64,000 bases of DNA from CAVVAH01 sp963746175 (GCA_963746175.1 CAVVAH010000008.1:434001-498000); one strand, 5' to 3'; counted from the stretch's first letter, positions 16,923 through 25,764 are shown. Made by a program: numbers and translations. Notes: generated from the sequence alone by a model not told the origin.

Positions 16923-18629
16923 ATGACGACGACCACCGGGCAGACCGCCCACCGGGAGACCCTCGAGCGAGCCCTCACCGCGATCCGGGAGCGCAGCTAC
17001 TGGTCGGCCTACCCCGAGAACCTCAAGGCGTACGGCGCGGAGGCTGCCCCCGGGACGCAGTCGGCCGCCGACGGCAAGGCCGCGTTCGACGGCTACCTCG
17101 GCACGCCCTTCCCGCTGGACCAGGGCGGCTCCGACGGCAGCGTCGAGGGCGAGCGGTCGCCGTACGGCGTCAACCTCGGCACCAGCTACCCGCACAAGCC
17201 GGTCGACGCCCTGATGGCGGACGCCACCGCCGCGATCCCGGCCTGGCGGGCGGCCGGACCGGACACCCGCGCCGAGCTCGGCCTCGAGATCCTCGCGCGC
17301 ATCAACGCCCGCAGCCACGAGATGGCGCAGGCCGTGATGCACACCTCGGGCCAGGCGTACGCCATGGCGTTCCAGGCCGGCGGCCCGCACGCGCAGGACC
17401 GCGCCCTCGAGGCGATCGCGTACTCCTACGCCGAGATGACCCGGCACGCGCCGAGCGCGACGTGGGAGAAGCCGCAGGGCAAACGCCCACCGCAGCGGAT
17501 GACCAAGACCTTCACGGTCGTCCCGCGCGGGGTCGCCCTCGTCATCGGCTGCAACACGTTCCCGACCTGGAACTCCTACCCGGGCCTGTTCGCCAGCCTG
17601 GTGACCGGCAACGCGGTCGTCGTGAAGCCGCACCCCAAGGCGGTGCTGCCACTGGCGATCTCGGTGCAGGTCGCGCGCGACGTCCTCGCCGAGAACGGCT
17701 TCTCCCCCGACCTCGTGCAGCTCGCCGCCGAGCAGCCCGGCGAGGGCCTCGCCAAGGTGCTCGCGCTGCGCCCCGAGGTGAAGGTCGTCGACTACACCGG
17801 GTCGACCGGGTTCGGCACCTGGCTGGAGCAGAACGCCCACCAGGCCTCCGTCTTCACCGAGAAGGCCGGCGTCAACACCGTGGTCGTCGACTCGACTGAC
17901 GACTACCAGGGCATGCTCGCCAACCTCGCGTTCTCGCTGTCCCTCTACAGCGGTCAGATGTGCACGACGCCGCAGAACCTCCTCGTGCCGCGCGACGGCA
18001 TCACCGCTGACGGCGCGCACAAGTCGGTCGACGACTTCGCGACCGACCTCGCCGGCGCGGTCGACCACCTGCTCGGAGACGACGCTCGCGCGACGGCGCT
18101 GCTCGGCGCAGTCGTCAACGACGGCGTCCTCGACCGGCTCGAGAAGGCACCGTCGTACGGCGACGTCGTGCTCGCCAGCCGCTCGGTGACGCATCCCGAG
18201 TTCGCGGACGCGACGGTGCGCACACCGACGATCGTCAAGGTCGACGCCGCCGACACGCGCACCTACCTGCAGGAGTGCTTCGGCCCGGTCTCGTTCCTCG
18301 TCCTCACGGGCAGCACCGACGAGTCGGTCGAGCTGCTGCGCGAGACCGTCCGCGAGCACGGTGCCATCACCGCGGCCGTCTACTCCACGGACGAGAAGGT
18401 GCTGGAGGCTGCCGAGGAGGCTGCCCTCGACGCCGGCGTCGCCCTGTCCGAGAACCTCACCGAGACCGTCTACGTCAACCAGTCCGCCGCGTTCAGCGAC
18501 TTCCACGCGACGGGTGCGAACCCGGCGGCCAACAGCGCGCTGACCGACGCGGCGTACGTCGCGAGCCGGTTCCGCATCGTGCAGTCCCGCCGGCACCTCG
18601 CACCGGAGCCGGCTGCCGCCGACGCGTGA
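16923..18629 (+). CDS. paaN: Phenylacetic acid degradation protein PaaN (aldehyde dehydrogenase family)
   Basis: The 568-residue product has the PaaN opening RSYWSAYPENLKAYG and an aldehyde dehydrogenase core: GCNTFPTWNSYPGLFASL, VVKPHPKAVLPL (cofactor binding), DYTGSTGFGTWLE, the catalytic glutamate region FTEKAGVN and the catalytic cysteine in YSGQMCTTPQN near residue 345. No hydratase domain is fused, so this is the shorter PaaN type rather than PaaZ. In phenylacetate breakdown PaaN-type enzymes oxidise the ring-opened aldehyde. No other paa gene is in the window, so the role is inferred from the family. Confidence 0.9.
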   Translation: MTTTTGQTAHRETLERALTAIRERSYWSAYPENLKAYGAEAAPGTQSAADGKAAFDGYLGTPFPLDQGGSDGSVEGERSPYGVNLGTSYPHKPVDALMADATAAIPAWRAAGPDTRAELGLEILARINARSHEMAQAVMHTSGQAYAMAFQAGGPHAQDRALEAIAYSYAEMTRHAPSATWEKPQGKRPPQRMTKTFTVVPRGVALVIGCNTFPTWNSYPGLFASLVTGNAVVVKPHPKAVLPLAISVQVARDVLAENGFSPDLVQLAAEQPGEGLAKVLALRPEVKVVDYTGSTGFGTWLEQNAHQASVFTEKAGVNTVVVDSTDDYQGMLANLAFSLSLYSGQMCTTPQNLLVPRDGITADGAHKSVDDFATDLAGAVDHLLGDDARATALLGAVVNDGVLDRLEKAPSYGDVVLASRSVTHPEFADATVRTPTIVKVDAADTRTYLQECFGPVSFLVLTGSTDESVELLRETVREHGAITAAVYSTDEKVLEAAEEAALDAGVALSENLTETVYVNQSAAFSDFHATGANPAANSALTDAAYVASRFRIVQSRRHLAPEPAAADA

Positions 18630-18636
18630 CGGTCCG

Positions 18637-19161
18637 TCAGTCGATCCAGTAGCGGCGCATCGGGATGTCGCCGGCGAGCGGCCGCTCGGCGTCGCGCACG
18701 CCGCCGCAGGCCTCGATGACGGCTGCCGACCCGACGTTGCCGTCGGCGCAGGTGACCAGGACGCGGTCGACCCCGACCGAGCGCGCCACCACCACTGACT
18801 GGCGCAGGATCTCGCTCGCGTAGCCGCGACGCCGGTGGTCCGGCAGGACCCCGTAGCCGATGTGGCCGCCCTCCCGCGACAGCCAGTCGTTGAGCTCGTG
18901 CCGTACGGACGTGCGACCGACGACGACCCCGTCGACCTCGGCGAGGAGGAACGTGGCCGGCACCCGGTCGGCGGGCAGGTCGAGGCCGCGCTGCCACTGC
19001 CGCAGCGACTCGGCGTACGCCGAGAAGGGCCTTTCCGGGTCCCAGCCGAGCGCGAACTCGAAGTCGTCGGCCCGCATCGCCTCGTGGCCGGCAGCCACTG
19101 CCGCCTCGTCGTCAGCCCGCACCGGGCGGAGCCGGAGCCCGCTGCGTCGTCCTGTCGTCAC
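18637..19161 (-). CDS. GNAT family N-acetyltransferase
   Basis: The 174-residue protein has the GNAT fold. The beta-bulge strand is HIGYGVLPDHRRRGYASEIL (about 98-117), where RRRGYA is the acetyl-CoA pyrophosphate-binding loop. The C-terminal region has NVGSAAVIEACGGV and ends with PMRRYWID, the pattern of small-molecule or antibiotic acetyltransferases of the COG3981 type. The substrate is unknown. It converges with paaN, and the two stops are 7 bases apart. Confidence 0.85.
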   Translation of the reverse strand: MTTGRRSGLRLRPVRADDEAAVAAGHEAMRADDFEFALGWDPERPFSAYAESLRQWQRGLDLPADRVPATFLLAEVDGVVVGRTSVRHELNDWLSREGGHIGYGVLPDHRRRGYASEILRQSVVVARSVGVDRVLVTCADGNVGSAAVIEACGGVRDAERPLAGDIPMRRYWID

Positions 19162-19290
19162 CGGCGCGACCCTACGAGCCCGAGCGGGCCGACTGCCTCC
19201 GAGTTTGTTGCGGCAGTCCTGATCCCGGCTTATGGTTCAGGGACACTGAGGCAGATCGGTGTACCACGTGCCACACCTCAGGAGGCCGTC

Positions 19291-19671
19291 ATGGCGGTCG
19301 ACGCCACCCTGCCCCCCGCCCAAGGCTGCTCACTCGTCCGGCTGCCCGCGGAGATCGACCTCGCCTCGGCCGCGGAGCTGCGCGACGACATGCTCGCGGC
19401 GCTCAACCGCGACGGCGCACATCTGGTCGTCGACGCGCTCGACGTCACGTTCATGGACTCCAGCGGCGTCAACGCACTGGTCCGGGCCCGCGAGCGGGCA
19501 GCGATGCTCGGCGGCTCGCTGCACGTCGTGACCCGGCATCCGGCGGTACGCCGGGTGCTGCAGATCACAGGGCTCGAGGAACGCCTCGGCCTCGTCGGGT
19601 CGCTCGAGGCGGCCTACGCCTGCCTGCTGCACCCGGAGACCGTCCACACCTGCGACCCCGACGCCGTCTGA
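19291..19671 (+). CDS. STAS-domain anti-sigma factor antagonist
   Basis: The 126-residue product is a single STAS domain. The strand LPAEIDLASAAELRDDM is followed by LVVDALDVTFMDSSGVNALV (about 50-69), where the serines after MD are the usual phosphorylation site for an anti-sigma kinase. AGGAGG at 19280-19285 supports the ATG at 19291. No partner RsbW-type kinase or sigma factor is adjacent. A 6-bp hairpin (19688-19705) lies just after the gene. Confidence 0.88.
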   Translation: MAVDATLPPAQGCSLVRLPAEIDLASAAELRDDMLAALNRDGAHLVVDALDVTFMDSSGVNALVRARERAAMLGGSLHVVTRHPAVRRVLQITGLEERLGLVGSLEAAYACLLHPETVHTCDPDAV

Positions 19672-19717
19672 TCCGCCCGCTGGGTTTCCCGGCGCGACTG
19701 CCGGGCAGCCGACGATC

Positions 19718-20173
19718 ATGAGCACAGTCGAGCAGTCGATCGAGGTCGCCGTGCCGGTGACCACCGCCTACAACCAGTGGACGCAGTTCGAGTCGTTCCC
19801 CCGCTTCATGTCGGGGGTCGAGCGCATCGACCAGACCAGCGACACGATGACGCACTGGGTCACCTCGGTGGACGGCGTCACCAAGGAGTTCGACGCCAAG
19901 ATCACCGAGCAGACGCCCGACGAGCGCGTCGCATGGACGTCCGTCGACGGTCCCTCGCAGTCCGGCGTCGTCACGTTCCACCGGCTTGCCGACGACCGCA
20001 CCAAGGTGATGGTCCAGCTGGACTTCGAGCCCGACGGCATCGTGGAGCAGGTCGGGGACAAGCTCGGCGTCGTACGACGCCAGGTCGAAGGCGACCTGGG
20101 CCGCTTCAAGGACTTCATCGAGCAGAGCGGCACCGAGACCGGTGCCTGGCGGGGCGAGGTCCAGCGCCCCTGA
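19718..20173 (+). CDS. SRPBCC (polyketide cyclase/dehydrase-like) family protein
   Basis: The 151-residue product starts with STVEQSIEVAVPVTTAYNQW and continues with FPRFMSGVERIDQ, the characteristic pattern of START-like SRPBCC proteins that form a deep hydrophobic pocket. A second conserved block is VTFHRLADDRTKVMVQLDFEP, and the C-terminal helix is GDLGRFKDFIE. Family members bind lipid-like ligands or serve as stress-associated proteins, and no substrate can be inferred here. It is followed by two small genes on the same strand with short gaps. Confidence 0.85.
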   Translation: MSTVEQSIEVAVPVTTAYNQWTQFESFPRFMSGVERIDQTSDTMTHWVTSVDGVTKEFDAKITEQTPDERVAWTSVDGPSQSGVVTFHRLADDRTKVMVQLDFEPDGIVEQVGDKLGVVRRQVEGDLGRFKDFIEQSGTETGAWRGEVQRP

Positions 20174-20218
20174 TCGCCCCGGCTGGCCACCGGAGCGTGG
20201 AGCAGGGCAGTCTGAGCC

Positions 20219-20719
20219 ATGGCCGACGACCGAGGACGCGACGACGGTGCGGCCCGCGGGGACCGCGGCGAGACCGAGGACGAGAAGGCCGACCGGCGCT
20301 ACGACGAGCTGCTGCAGGAGCTCCGGGTGGCCCAGACCGGCGTGCAGTTCCTCTTCGCCTTCCTGCTCACGCTGGCCTTCACCCAGCGGTTCGAGAAGAT
20401 CACCGACGCCCAGACCTCGCTGTACGTCGGGACCCTCCTCGTGACGGCGGCGGCCTCGGCGCTGCTCATCGGCCCGGTACCGCTGCACCGGATCCTGTTC
20501 GCGCGTGGACTCAAGCCGCGGCTGGTGCACGGCGCCGACGCCATGGCCCGGGCCGGTCTGGTGATGCTGCTCCTCGGCATCAACGGCGCCGTGCTGCTCA
20601 TCCTCGACGTCGTCCTCGGCGGCGTGCTGCCGTTCGTGCTCTCCGGCGCAGCCGTCGTCTTCTTCGTCCTGGTGTGGGGCGTCTACCCGCTGACGGTGCG
20701 GGAGCGGCCCCGCCGCTGA
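20219..20719 (+). CDS. DUF6328 family membrane protein
   Basis: The 166-residue product has a charged N-terminus (about 1-30, alternating Asp/Arg/Glu) and then RYDELLQELRVAQTGVQFLF, the hallmark of DUF6328. Four transmembrane helices follow (about 42-60, 74-92, 107-130 and 137-158). The family is common in actinobacteria and has no assigned function. It sits in a row of small plus-strand genes (STAS, SRPBCC, this one, helical protein) that may share transcription. Confidence 0.82.
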   Translation: MADDRGRDDGAARGDRGETEDEKADRRYDELLQELRVAQTGVQFLFAFLLTLAFTQRFEKITDAQTSLYVGTLLVTAAASALLIGPVPLHRILFARGLKPRLVHGADAMARAGLVMLLLGINGAVLLILDVVLGGVLPFVLSGAAVVFFVLVWGVYPLTVRERPRR

Positions 20720-20784
20720 CGATTCCGTCCGAGGCGGTGTGGTCCTCCCGGAATGACCGGCATGTCTCGGGGTACCCCCCGATC

Positions 20785-21378
20785 ATGCCCAGCAGCATCA
20801 CCCGGGTCGTCCGTGACGACCACGCGCGCCTCCCCCGGCTCCTGCGACGGGTCGTGAGGCCCGGGCCGAGCCAGGAGCGCTGGCGGGAGGAGCTGCTCCG
20901 GCTCCTCCATGCGCATCGCGTCGCCGAGAGATCGGTGCTCACGGCCGAGGCGCTGGCACCCGCAGGCGACGTCGCCGCCACCGCCGCACTCGACCTGGCC
21001 GCGCTCGACCGCGACCTGGGCGACGCGGTGCAGGCCCTGGCGGACTCGCCGCTCGACTCGCCGGCGCTGGCGGCTCTCGGTGCGCGGCTCGGGACCCTTC
21101 TCGACCAGCACTCGGCGTCGAGCGACCGGCTGCTGCACGTGCTGGAGGGTGCGGTGGCCCGGAAGCAGGTCCGCCTCCTCGGCGGCAGCTACGCCGCGGC
21201 CCGGGACGCCGTCCTGCAGGACGACGGTGCCGCCGAGCCGCCACCACGTCGTCTCGACCTGCCGCGCGCCGAGCTCTACGAGCTGGCCCGCAAGGCCGGC
21301 ATCGAGGGGCGGTCGGCGATGAGTCGCGGTGAGCTGATCGCCGAGCTGCAGCACCGCCAGCAGCACGAGACGTCCTGA
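20785..21378 (+). CDS. Helical protein with C-terminal Rho_N/SAP-like motif
   Basis: The 197-residue product has a mostly helical N-terminal part (about 1-150) that begins ITRVVRDDHARLPRLLRRV and contains scattered His, Asp and Glu residues. It resembles a hemerythrin-like bundle, but the full iron ligand set is not clear. The C-terminal segment RAELYELARKAGIEGRSAM followed by SRGELIAELQ matches the helix-turn-helix of Rho_N/SAP domains, the same motif found in Rho at 1397-3223 in this window. I infer possible nucleic-acid binding. The ATG at 20785 was chosen because upstream sequence in this frame is antisense-like. Confidence 0.7.
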   Translation: MPSSITRVVRDDHARLPRLLRRVVRPGPSQERWREELLRLLHAHRVAERSVLTAEALAPAGDVAATAALDLAALDRDLGDAVQALADSPLDSPALAALGARLGTLLDQHSASSDRLLHVLEGAVARKQVRLLGGSYAAARDAVLQDDGAAEPPPRRLDLPRAELYELARKAGIEGRSAMSRGELIAELQHRQQHETS

Positions 21379-21530
21379 GGTCGGCCGGGAACGGTTCGCG
21401 GCTTCTGCCGCGTTTGCCGCGAGCCGGCCGGAGGCAAGAGGACCGGGAACCGCGCGCGCTGCAGAAGGCCGGTGCGCCGCGCCGGTCCTCGTCGACCGGC
21501 TCTCCCTCCGCATCCTGATCGAGAGCCACC

Positions 21531-22307
21531 ATGCGCGTCGCCCTGCTCTGCTCCCAGTCCCACGACCTCACCCTGCGCTGGGTGGAGGACGGCCTGCGCT
21601 CGCTCGGCCACCAGGTGGAGACCACCCAACGGCCCGACCTCCCGCTGACCGACGCCGCACCGGTGGGCTACGGCCTCGCCGACGGCTGGGCCGACCCGCC
21701 CGACACCGTCCTCGCCCTGGGCACGGCCGCCGGTCTCGCCGGACTGGTCGCGACCCGGGAGCGCCCGACCGGCCTGCTCCTCCGGCTCGACCGGCCCGGC
21801 CGCTCCGGGGACGTCGAGACCGACCGGGTCGACGCCGCGCTCGCGCGCGGCGTCGACTCGGTGCTGGCCGGCTCCCCCACCGACGCCGCGGCCCTGGTCC
21901 GGCTCGGCGTACCTCGGGGGCGGGTGCACCTGCTGCCGGAGGCCGTCGACGCCGCCGCGGTCCGGCCGGCGCTGGTCGAGGACGACCCGCAGCCGGTGGT
22001 CGCCCTGGACGAGACCGCGCAGTCGGTGCACGCGCTGCTGCGGGGCATGGCCGCGGGCCGGCCGGCGGTCGTCGTCGACGAGGGCGCCCTGCCGGACCTC
22101 GTCGCTGACGGGGTCTGCGGCCTCGTCGTCGGCCGTGACGGCCTGCGCACCGCCGTGCAGTCACTGGTCGCGGACTCGGTGCGGCGGGCCTCGATGGGGA
22201 TGGCCGCTGCCGACCGGGTGAGCGCCTGCTACGACACGCCCGTGGTCGTCGAGAACCTCGGCCGGCTCCTCCACGAGACCGCAGGACGGCAGACCCGGGC
22301 AGCCTGA
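21531..22307 (+). CDS. Glycosyltransferase-like protein (GT-B fold remnant or short form)
   Basis: The 258-residue product starts with RVALLCSQSHDLTLRWVEDG and has the pattern of GT4-type enzymes. PRGRVHLLPEAVDAAAVRP matches the inter-domain linker where these enzymes read V(I/L)PNGVD. The C-terminal ALLRGMAAGRPAVVVDEG and VCGLVVGRDGLRTAV match the donor-binding end (usually EAMA-G-PVV and G-LV). At 258 residues it is shorter than the usual 350-400, and the central donor-site EX7E block is weakly kept. Activity is therefore uncertain. ATG at 21531 is used. Confidence 0.7.
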   Translation: MRVALLCSQSHDLTLRWVEDGLRSLGHQVETTQRPDLPLTDAAPVGYGLADGWADPPDTVLALGTAAGLAGLVATRERPTGLLLRLDRPGRSGDVETDRVDAALARGVDSVLAGSPTDAAALVRLGVPRGRVHLLPEAVDAAAVRPALVEDDPQPVVALDETAQSVHALLRGMAAGRPAVVVDEGALPDLVADGVCGLVVGRDGLRTAVQSLVADSVRRASMGMAAADRVSACYDTPVVVENLGRLLHETAGRQTRAA

Positions 22308-22412
22308 TCCTCCGGCCGGCCGTGGACCCGCCCCCTGTAACGGGTCAAGGCGGGCGGTCCTGGCGCCGACGAGTCTGGGGAGGCCTGACCCGGCCTCGCA
22401 CCCCGGACCACC

Positions 22413-23714
22413 GTGAGGACGCTGATGCGACGCCTGCTCGGCCGCACCGTGCTGGCCGCTGCAGTCACGCTCGCGGCGCTCGGGCCGGCGGCGACGAGCC
22501 ACGCCGACGAGCCGTCCCGGGCTCCCAAGGCCTCCGACCCGGCCGCTGCCGACCAGGCAGAGCTGGACGCCGTCCTCGCCGAGGTGCGCGGAGAGCTCGC
22601 CGAGTCCTCCGAGGCGATGATCCGGGCGTACGCCGACCTGCGGCTCGCGGACCGGGCGCTCCCCGGTGCCCGGGCGACCGCCGCCCGCACCCGCACCCTG
22701 CTGGTCGAGGCGCGGAAGCGTCAGGAGCAGACCGCGCGGGCACGTGGCGCGGCGCAGGTCCAGTACATGCTCGGCACCCAGGACGCCGAGGCGCAGGCCG
22801 CCGAGGTCGCCGAGCAGCAGGCCAGGATCGGCCGGCTGGCGCGGGCCGTCTACCAGGGCGGCGGCGCCTTCGGCAACGTCTCGGTGCTGCTCGAGGCCCG
22901 CTCGCCGTCGGACCTCGCCGAGCGCATGAACGCCCTGCGCGCCGTCGCGTCGTCGCAGCGCTCCGCCTTGTCCGCCCTGCAGGACGTGCAGGACACGTAC
23001 AGCGCGCGCACCGACGACCTCGCGACGGTCCGCGACCAGCTGGCCGCCGCCGACGAGCAGGCACAGCGCGACCTCCAGGCCGTGACCCGGCTGGCCCAGG
23101 AGGCGGCCGCCGCCGCCTCGCGCGTGGGTGCCCTCGTCGCTGCCCGGAAGGCAGCGCTCGACGCCGCCGCCGACGCGCAGGTGCAGGAGGACGTGGCGCA
23201 CGCGCAGCAGACCGGCACCTCCACCCAGCTGCAGAACCAGCTGGCCGCCGTCGCCCGCCGCGACCTCGGCGCCGCGGGCAGCCGCGACGGCGCGACCGTC
23301 CCCACGCGGCATGGCACGCTCGGCTGGCCGGCGCGGGGTCCGGTGACCTCGCCGTTCGGCATGCGGGTGCACCCGGTCACCGGCGTCTACAAGCTGCACA
23401 CCGGCACCGACCTCGGGATCCCGTGCGGCACCGACGTGCACGCGTCCCTGGCCGGCACCGTGATCGAGGCCGGGTGGAACGACGCCTACGGCTGGCGGAC
23501 GGTCATCACCCACGGTGCCGTCGACGGCGTGCTGCTCACGACGACCTACAACCACCAGACGCACCTCGACGTCTCCGTCGGCGACCAGGTCGCAGCCGGT
23601 CAGGTCATCGGCACGTCAGGCACCACCGGCTTCTCCACCGGCTGCCACCTGCACTTCGAGCTCTACGTCAACTCGACGCTGGTCGACCCGGAGCCCTGGC
23701 TGCCCGCGCACTAG
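22413..23714 (+). CDS. M23 family metallopeptidase with N-terminal coiled coil
   Basis: The 433-residue product has a signal peptide (about 1-30, ending in SHADEP) and a long Ala/Glu/Arg/Gln-rich helical region (about 45-285) typical of NlpD/RipC-like envelope proteins. The C-terminal LytM/M23 domain (about 305-430) shows HTGTDLGIPCGTDV, with the first zinc ligands, and CHLHFELYVN, with the HxH motif. These enzymes or activators cut peptidoglycan cross-bridges outside the membrane. The start is GTG 22413, with an in-frame ATG four codons later. The 3' end overlaps the convergent GT2 frame by up to 99 bases. Confidence 0.9.
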   Translation: MRTLMRRLLGRTVLAAAVTLAALGPAATSHADEPSRAPKASDPAAADQAELDAVLAEVRGELAESSEAMIRAYADLRLADRALPGARATAARTRTLLVEARKRQEQTARARGAAQVQYMLGTQDAEAQAAEVAEQQARIGRLARAVYQGGGAFGNVSVLLEARSPSDLAERMNALRAVASSQRSALSALQDVQDTYSARTDDLATVRDQLAAADEQAQRDLQAVTRLAQEAAAAASRVGALVAARKAALDAAADAQVQEDVAHAQQTGTSTQLQNQLAAVARRDLGAAGSRDGATVPTRHGTLGWPARGPVTSPFGMRVHPVTGVYKLHTGTDLGIPCGTDVHASLAGTVIEAGWNDAYGWRTVITHGAVDGVLLTTTYNHQTHLDVSVGDQVAAGQVIGTSGTTGFSTGCHLHFELYVNSTLVDPEPWLPAH

Positions 23715-24431
23715 GTCCCGCGCACCGAGCCCTTCGGCGAACCGGCCCAACCCGGCGAGGTGTCCGGCGAAGCCGCCGGGCGCACGGCCACGGTTCCGCG
23801 CGCTGGTCACGACCGGCTCGCCTCCGGTGCGGACGACGCGTCGATGAGCCAGCGCCGCTGCCAGCGCCACGTCCTCGTCGCGGTCGACGTCCGCGAAGCC
23901 GCCGACGTCGAGGTACGCGTCGGCCCGCGCACCGGCGTTGGCGCCGTGGACGTGCCGGTGCCCGTCCCGCGAGTCGTACGACGCCCGCCAACGCCGCTCG
24001 ACGTCCGGCGGGTGCTCGCTCCAGTCGCGGACGTCGACCGTGCCGAGCACCAGGTCGGCGCCGCCATCGGCCAGTGCGAGCTGGTGGCTCAGCCAGCCCG
24101 GTGGCACGAGCGAGTCGGCGTCGGTGGTGGCCAGCCAGACCCGGCCGGGTGCCAGGTGGCGCACCCGCTGCAGCGCATCGGCGACCCCCGCCGCGCGGGC
24201 TCCTCCCACCGACCGCAGGTCGACCGGCAGCACCCGGACGCCTGCCGTGACCGCGACGGAGACGGTCCTGTCATGGCACGCGTCGGCCACCACGAGCAGG
24301 TCGACAGGCGGCCCGCCGCGAGCCGCGACGAGCTGCGCCGACGCGCGCAGCGCCCGCAGGGCCGCCGGCAGCAGCTCCTCCTCGTCGTGCGCGGGGACCA
24401 CGACGGCCACCGCCTCGATCGCCGGCGTCAC
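23616..24431 (-). CDS. Family 2 glycosyltransferase
   Basis: The 271-residue product has the GT-A start AVAVVVPAHDEEELLPAAL. VDLLVVADACHDRTVSVA follows, then the metal-binding pattern ATTDADSLVPPGWL (about 100-113) and a C-terminal ANAGARADAYLDVGGF. It is the last gene of a four-gene operon and overlaps the upstream methyltransferase by four bases. The last 33 codons lie opposite the 3' end of the M23 gene and look antisense-derived. One extra base just upstream would instead put a TAG at 23711-23713, giving a 240-residue protein. The end is therefore uncertain. Confidence 0.85.
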   Translation of the reverse strand: MTPAIEAVAVVVPAHDEEELLPAALRALRASAQLVAARGGPPVDLLVVADACHDRTVSVAVTAGVRVLPVDLRSVGGARAAGVADALQRVRHLAPGRVWLATTDADSLVPPGWLSHQLALADGGADLVLGTVDVRDWSEHPPDVERRWRASYDSRDGHRHVHGANAGARADAYLDVGGFADVDRDEDVALAAALAHRRVVRTGGEPVVTSARNRGRAPGGFAGHLAGLGRFAEGLGARDLVRGQPGLRVDQRRVDVELEVQVAAGGEAGGA

Positions 24432-25033
24432 GGCACCAGGCCTTCGCGCCGGGCCGGTGACGGCGTGGTGCCGGCCGTGAGGAGGTCGAGGACGAAGTCC
24501 TCCTCCTCGTGGCGCACGGCGCCGGTCAGTGCGGCGTGCTCCCGGAACGCGGTGTGCACGGCGTCACCGGTCAGCGGGTAGTCGTCGACGCGGTGCCGCC
24601 AGTGGCACACGACGACGGCACCGCCGGGCTCGAGCGAGGTAGTCACCCGGTCGACGAGGGTGCTCAGCGCCCCCTCGTCCAGGTAATAGCCGACCTCGGA
24701 CACGACCACGAGGTCGAACGTTCCGTCCGGCCACCCGTCGGGCACCGACCGCTGCTCGACGACGACGTGCGGGTGCGCCTCGACCGTGGCCCGCGCGGCG
24801 GCCACCGCGGTCGGGTCCACGTCCGACGCGAGCAGGGCGTCGCACCGCTCGGCGAGACCGGCCGTGAGCACGCCGACCGAGCAGCCGGGCTCGAAGCCGC
24901 GGCGGTACCTCGGCCGGTCCAGCGCCGCGAGCGTGACGGCGCGCTTCCGCTCCTCGTACCACCGGGTGCGGAAGCCCCAGGGGTCGTCGGTGCCGGCGTA
25001 CATCCGGGCGAAGTAGTCGGCGGGGAGGCTCAT
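24428..25033 (-). CDS. SAM-dependent methyltransferase (NodS-like)
   Basis: The 201-residue product is a class I methyltransferase. The opening FARMYAGTDDPWGFRTRWYE resembles NodS-type enzymes, which N-methylate amino sugars. The SAM-binding motif I is RRGFEPGCSVGVLTAGLA (about 44-61), the acidic residue follows in ASDVDPTA, and motif IV is TFDLVVVSEVGYYL. The ATG at 25031-25033 overlaps the PIG-L stop by four bases, and the stop overlaps the GT2 start. The setting, directly after a PIG-L deacetylase, fits methylation of an amine that the deacetylase exposes. That pairing is inference. Confidence 0.87.
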   Translation of the reverse strand: MSLPADYFARMYAGTDDPWGFRTRWYEERKRAVTLAALDRPRYRRGFEPGCSVGVLTAGLAERCDALLASDVDPTAVAAARATVEAHPHVVVEQRSVPDGWPDGTFDLVVVSEVGYYLDEGALSTLVDRVTTSLEPGGAVVVCHWRHRVDDYPLTGDAVHTAFREHAALTGAVRHEEEDFVLDLLTAGTTPSPARREGLVP

Positions 25034-25764
25034 GCCAGCACCACCTCGACGTCCCGGCGGAAGTACGCCAGCACCCGCTCGGGCAGCACCGGGCGGTCGC
25101 ACGGACCCGGACCGATCGGCGCGACCTGGGTCGTGAAGCACGCCGTCGCAGCCGCCTTCGCGGCCCGAGCCGCGGCGTCCAGCCGCACCAGCCGCGCGCG
25201 GTCCCAGGGCACCCGGACGTCACCGGGGACGGCCCAGCTCCACGTCCACACCGGGTACTCCAGGACCGTGCCGCCCACCGACCGGGCGGCGCGGCCGACC
25301 GCCTCGTGGTCCGGGTGCCCGTCGGACGACCACGGCGCGAGCAGCACCTCGCCCGGGGCGGCCAGCGCGCCGATGCGGTCGGCGAGCGCACCCTCCCGGC
25401 CGGCGAGCCCCCCGTCCGGCAGGCCCAGGTGCAGCCGCGGCGCATCGCCGGCACCCAGGGCGGTCACGGCCGCACTCGACTCCGCGCGCCGCAGGGCCGG
25501 CAGCGCCGGGACCACGTCCGACGTCGAGCCGGGGTGCGACGCCTCGCCTTCGGTGGCCCACAGGAACCGCAGGTCGCAGCCGGCCCCGGCCAGCACCTGC
25601 ACGAGCCCGCCGACGCCCAGCACCTCGTCGTCCGGGTGCGCGGCGAGCACGAGCACGGGGCGACCGGCGAGCGCGGCCACGTCGAGCGGCGGCCAGCCGC
25701 GCGACGGCAGCCAGCGAGCCCACTCGGTCTCGTCGGTGCCGGTGTCCGGCGCGATGACCGTCAC
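25030..25764 (-). CDS. PIG-L family deacetylase
   Basis: The 244-residue product belongs to the LmbE/PIG-L zinc-dependent de-N-acetylases. The hallmark AAHPDDEVLGVGGL near residue 40 gives the first zinc ligands (His-Pro-Asp-Asp), and SSDGHPDHEAVGRA near residue 150 gives the third (HxxxH). TEGEASHPGSTSD lies between. The GTG at 25762-25764 overlaps the acyl-CoA dehydrogenase stop (GTGA). Family members deacetylate GlcNAc-type sugars, as in mycothiol or glycolipid synthesis, but this is not clearly MshB or Mca. The substrate is probably a sugar modified by its operon partners. Confidence 0.88.
   Translation of the reverse strand: MTVIAPDTGTDETEWARWLPSRGWPPLDVAALAGRPVLVLAAHPDDEVLGVGGLVQVLAGAGCDLRFLWATEGEASHPGSTSDVVPALPALRRAESSAAVTALGAGDAPRLHLGLPDGGLAGREGALADRIGALAAPGEVLLAPWSSDGHPDHEAVGRAARSVGGTVLEYPVWTWSWAVPGDVRVPWDRARLVRLDAAARAAKAAATACFTTQVAPIGPGPCDRPVLPERVLAYFRRDVEVVLA

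Noticed and set aside
16923..18629. A phenylacetate catabolic cluster
   Set aside because: Only paaN is present: no paaABCDE, paaK, paaG or paaZ genes are in the window.
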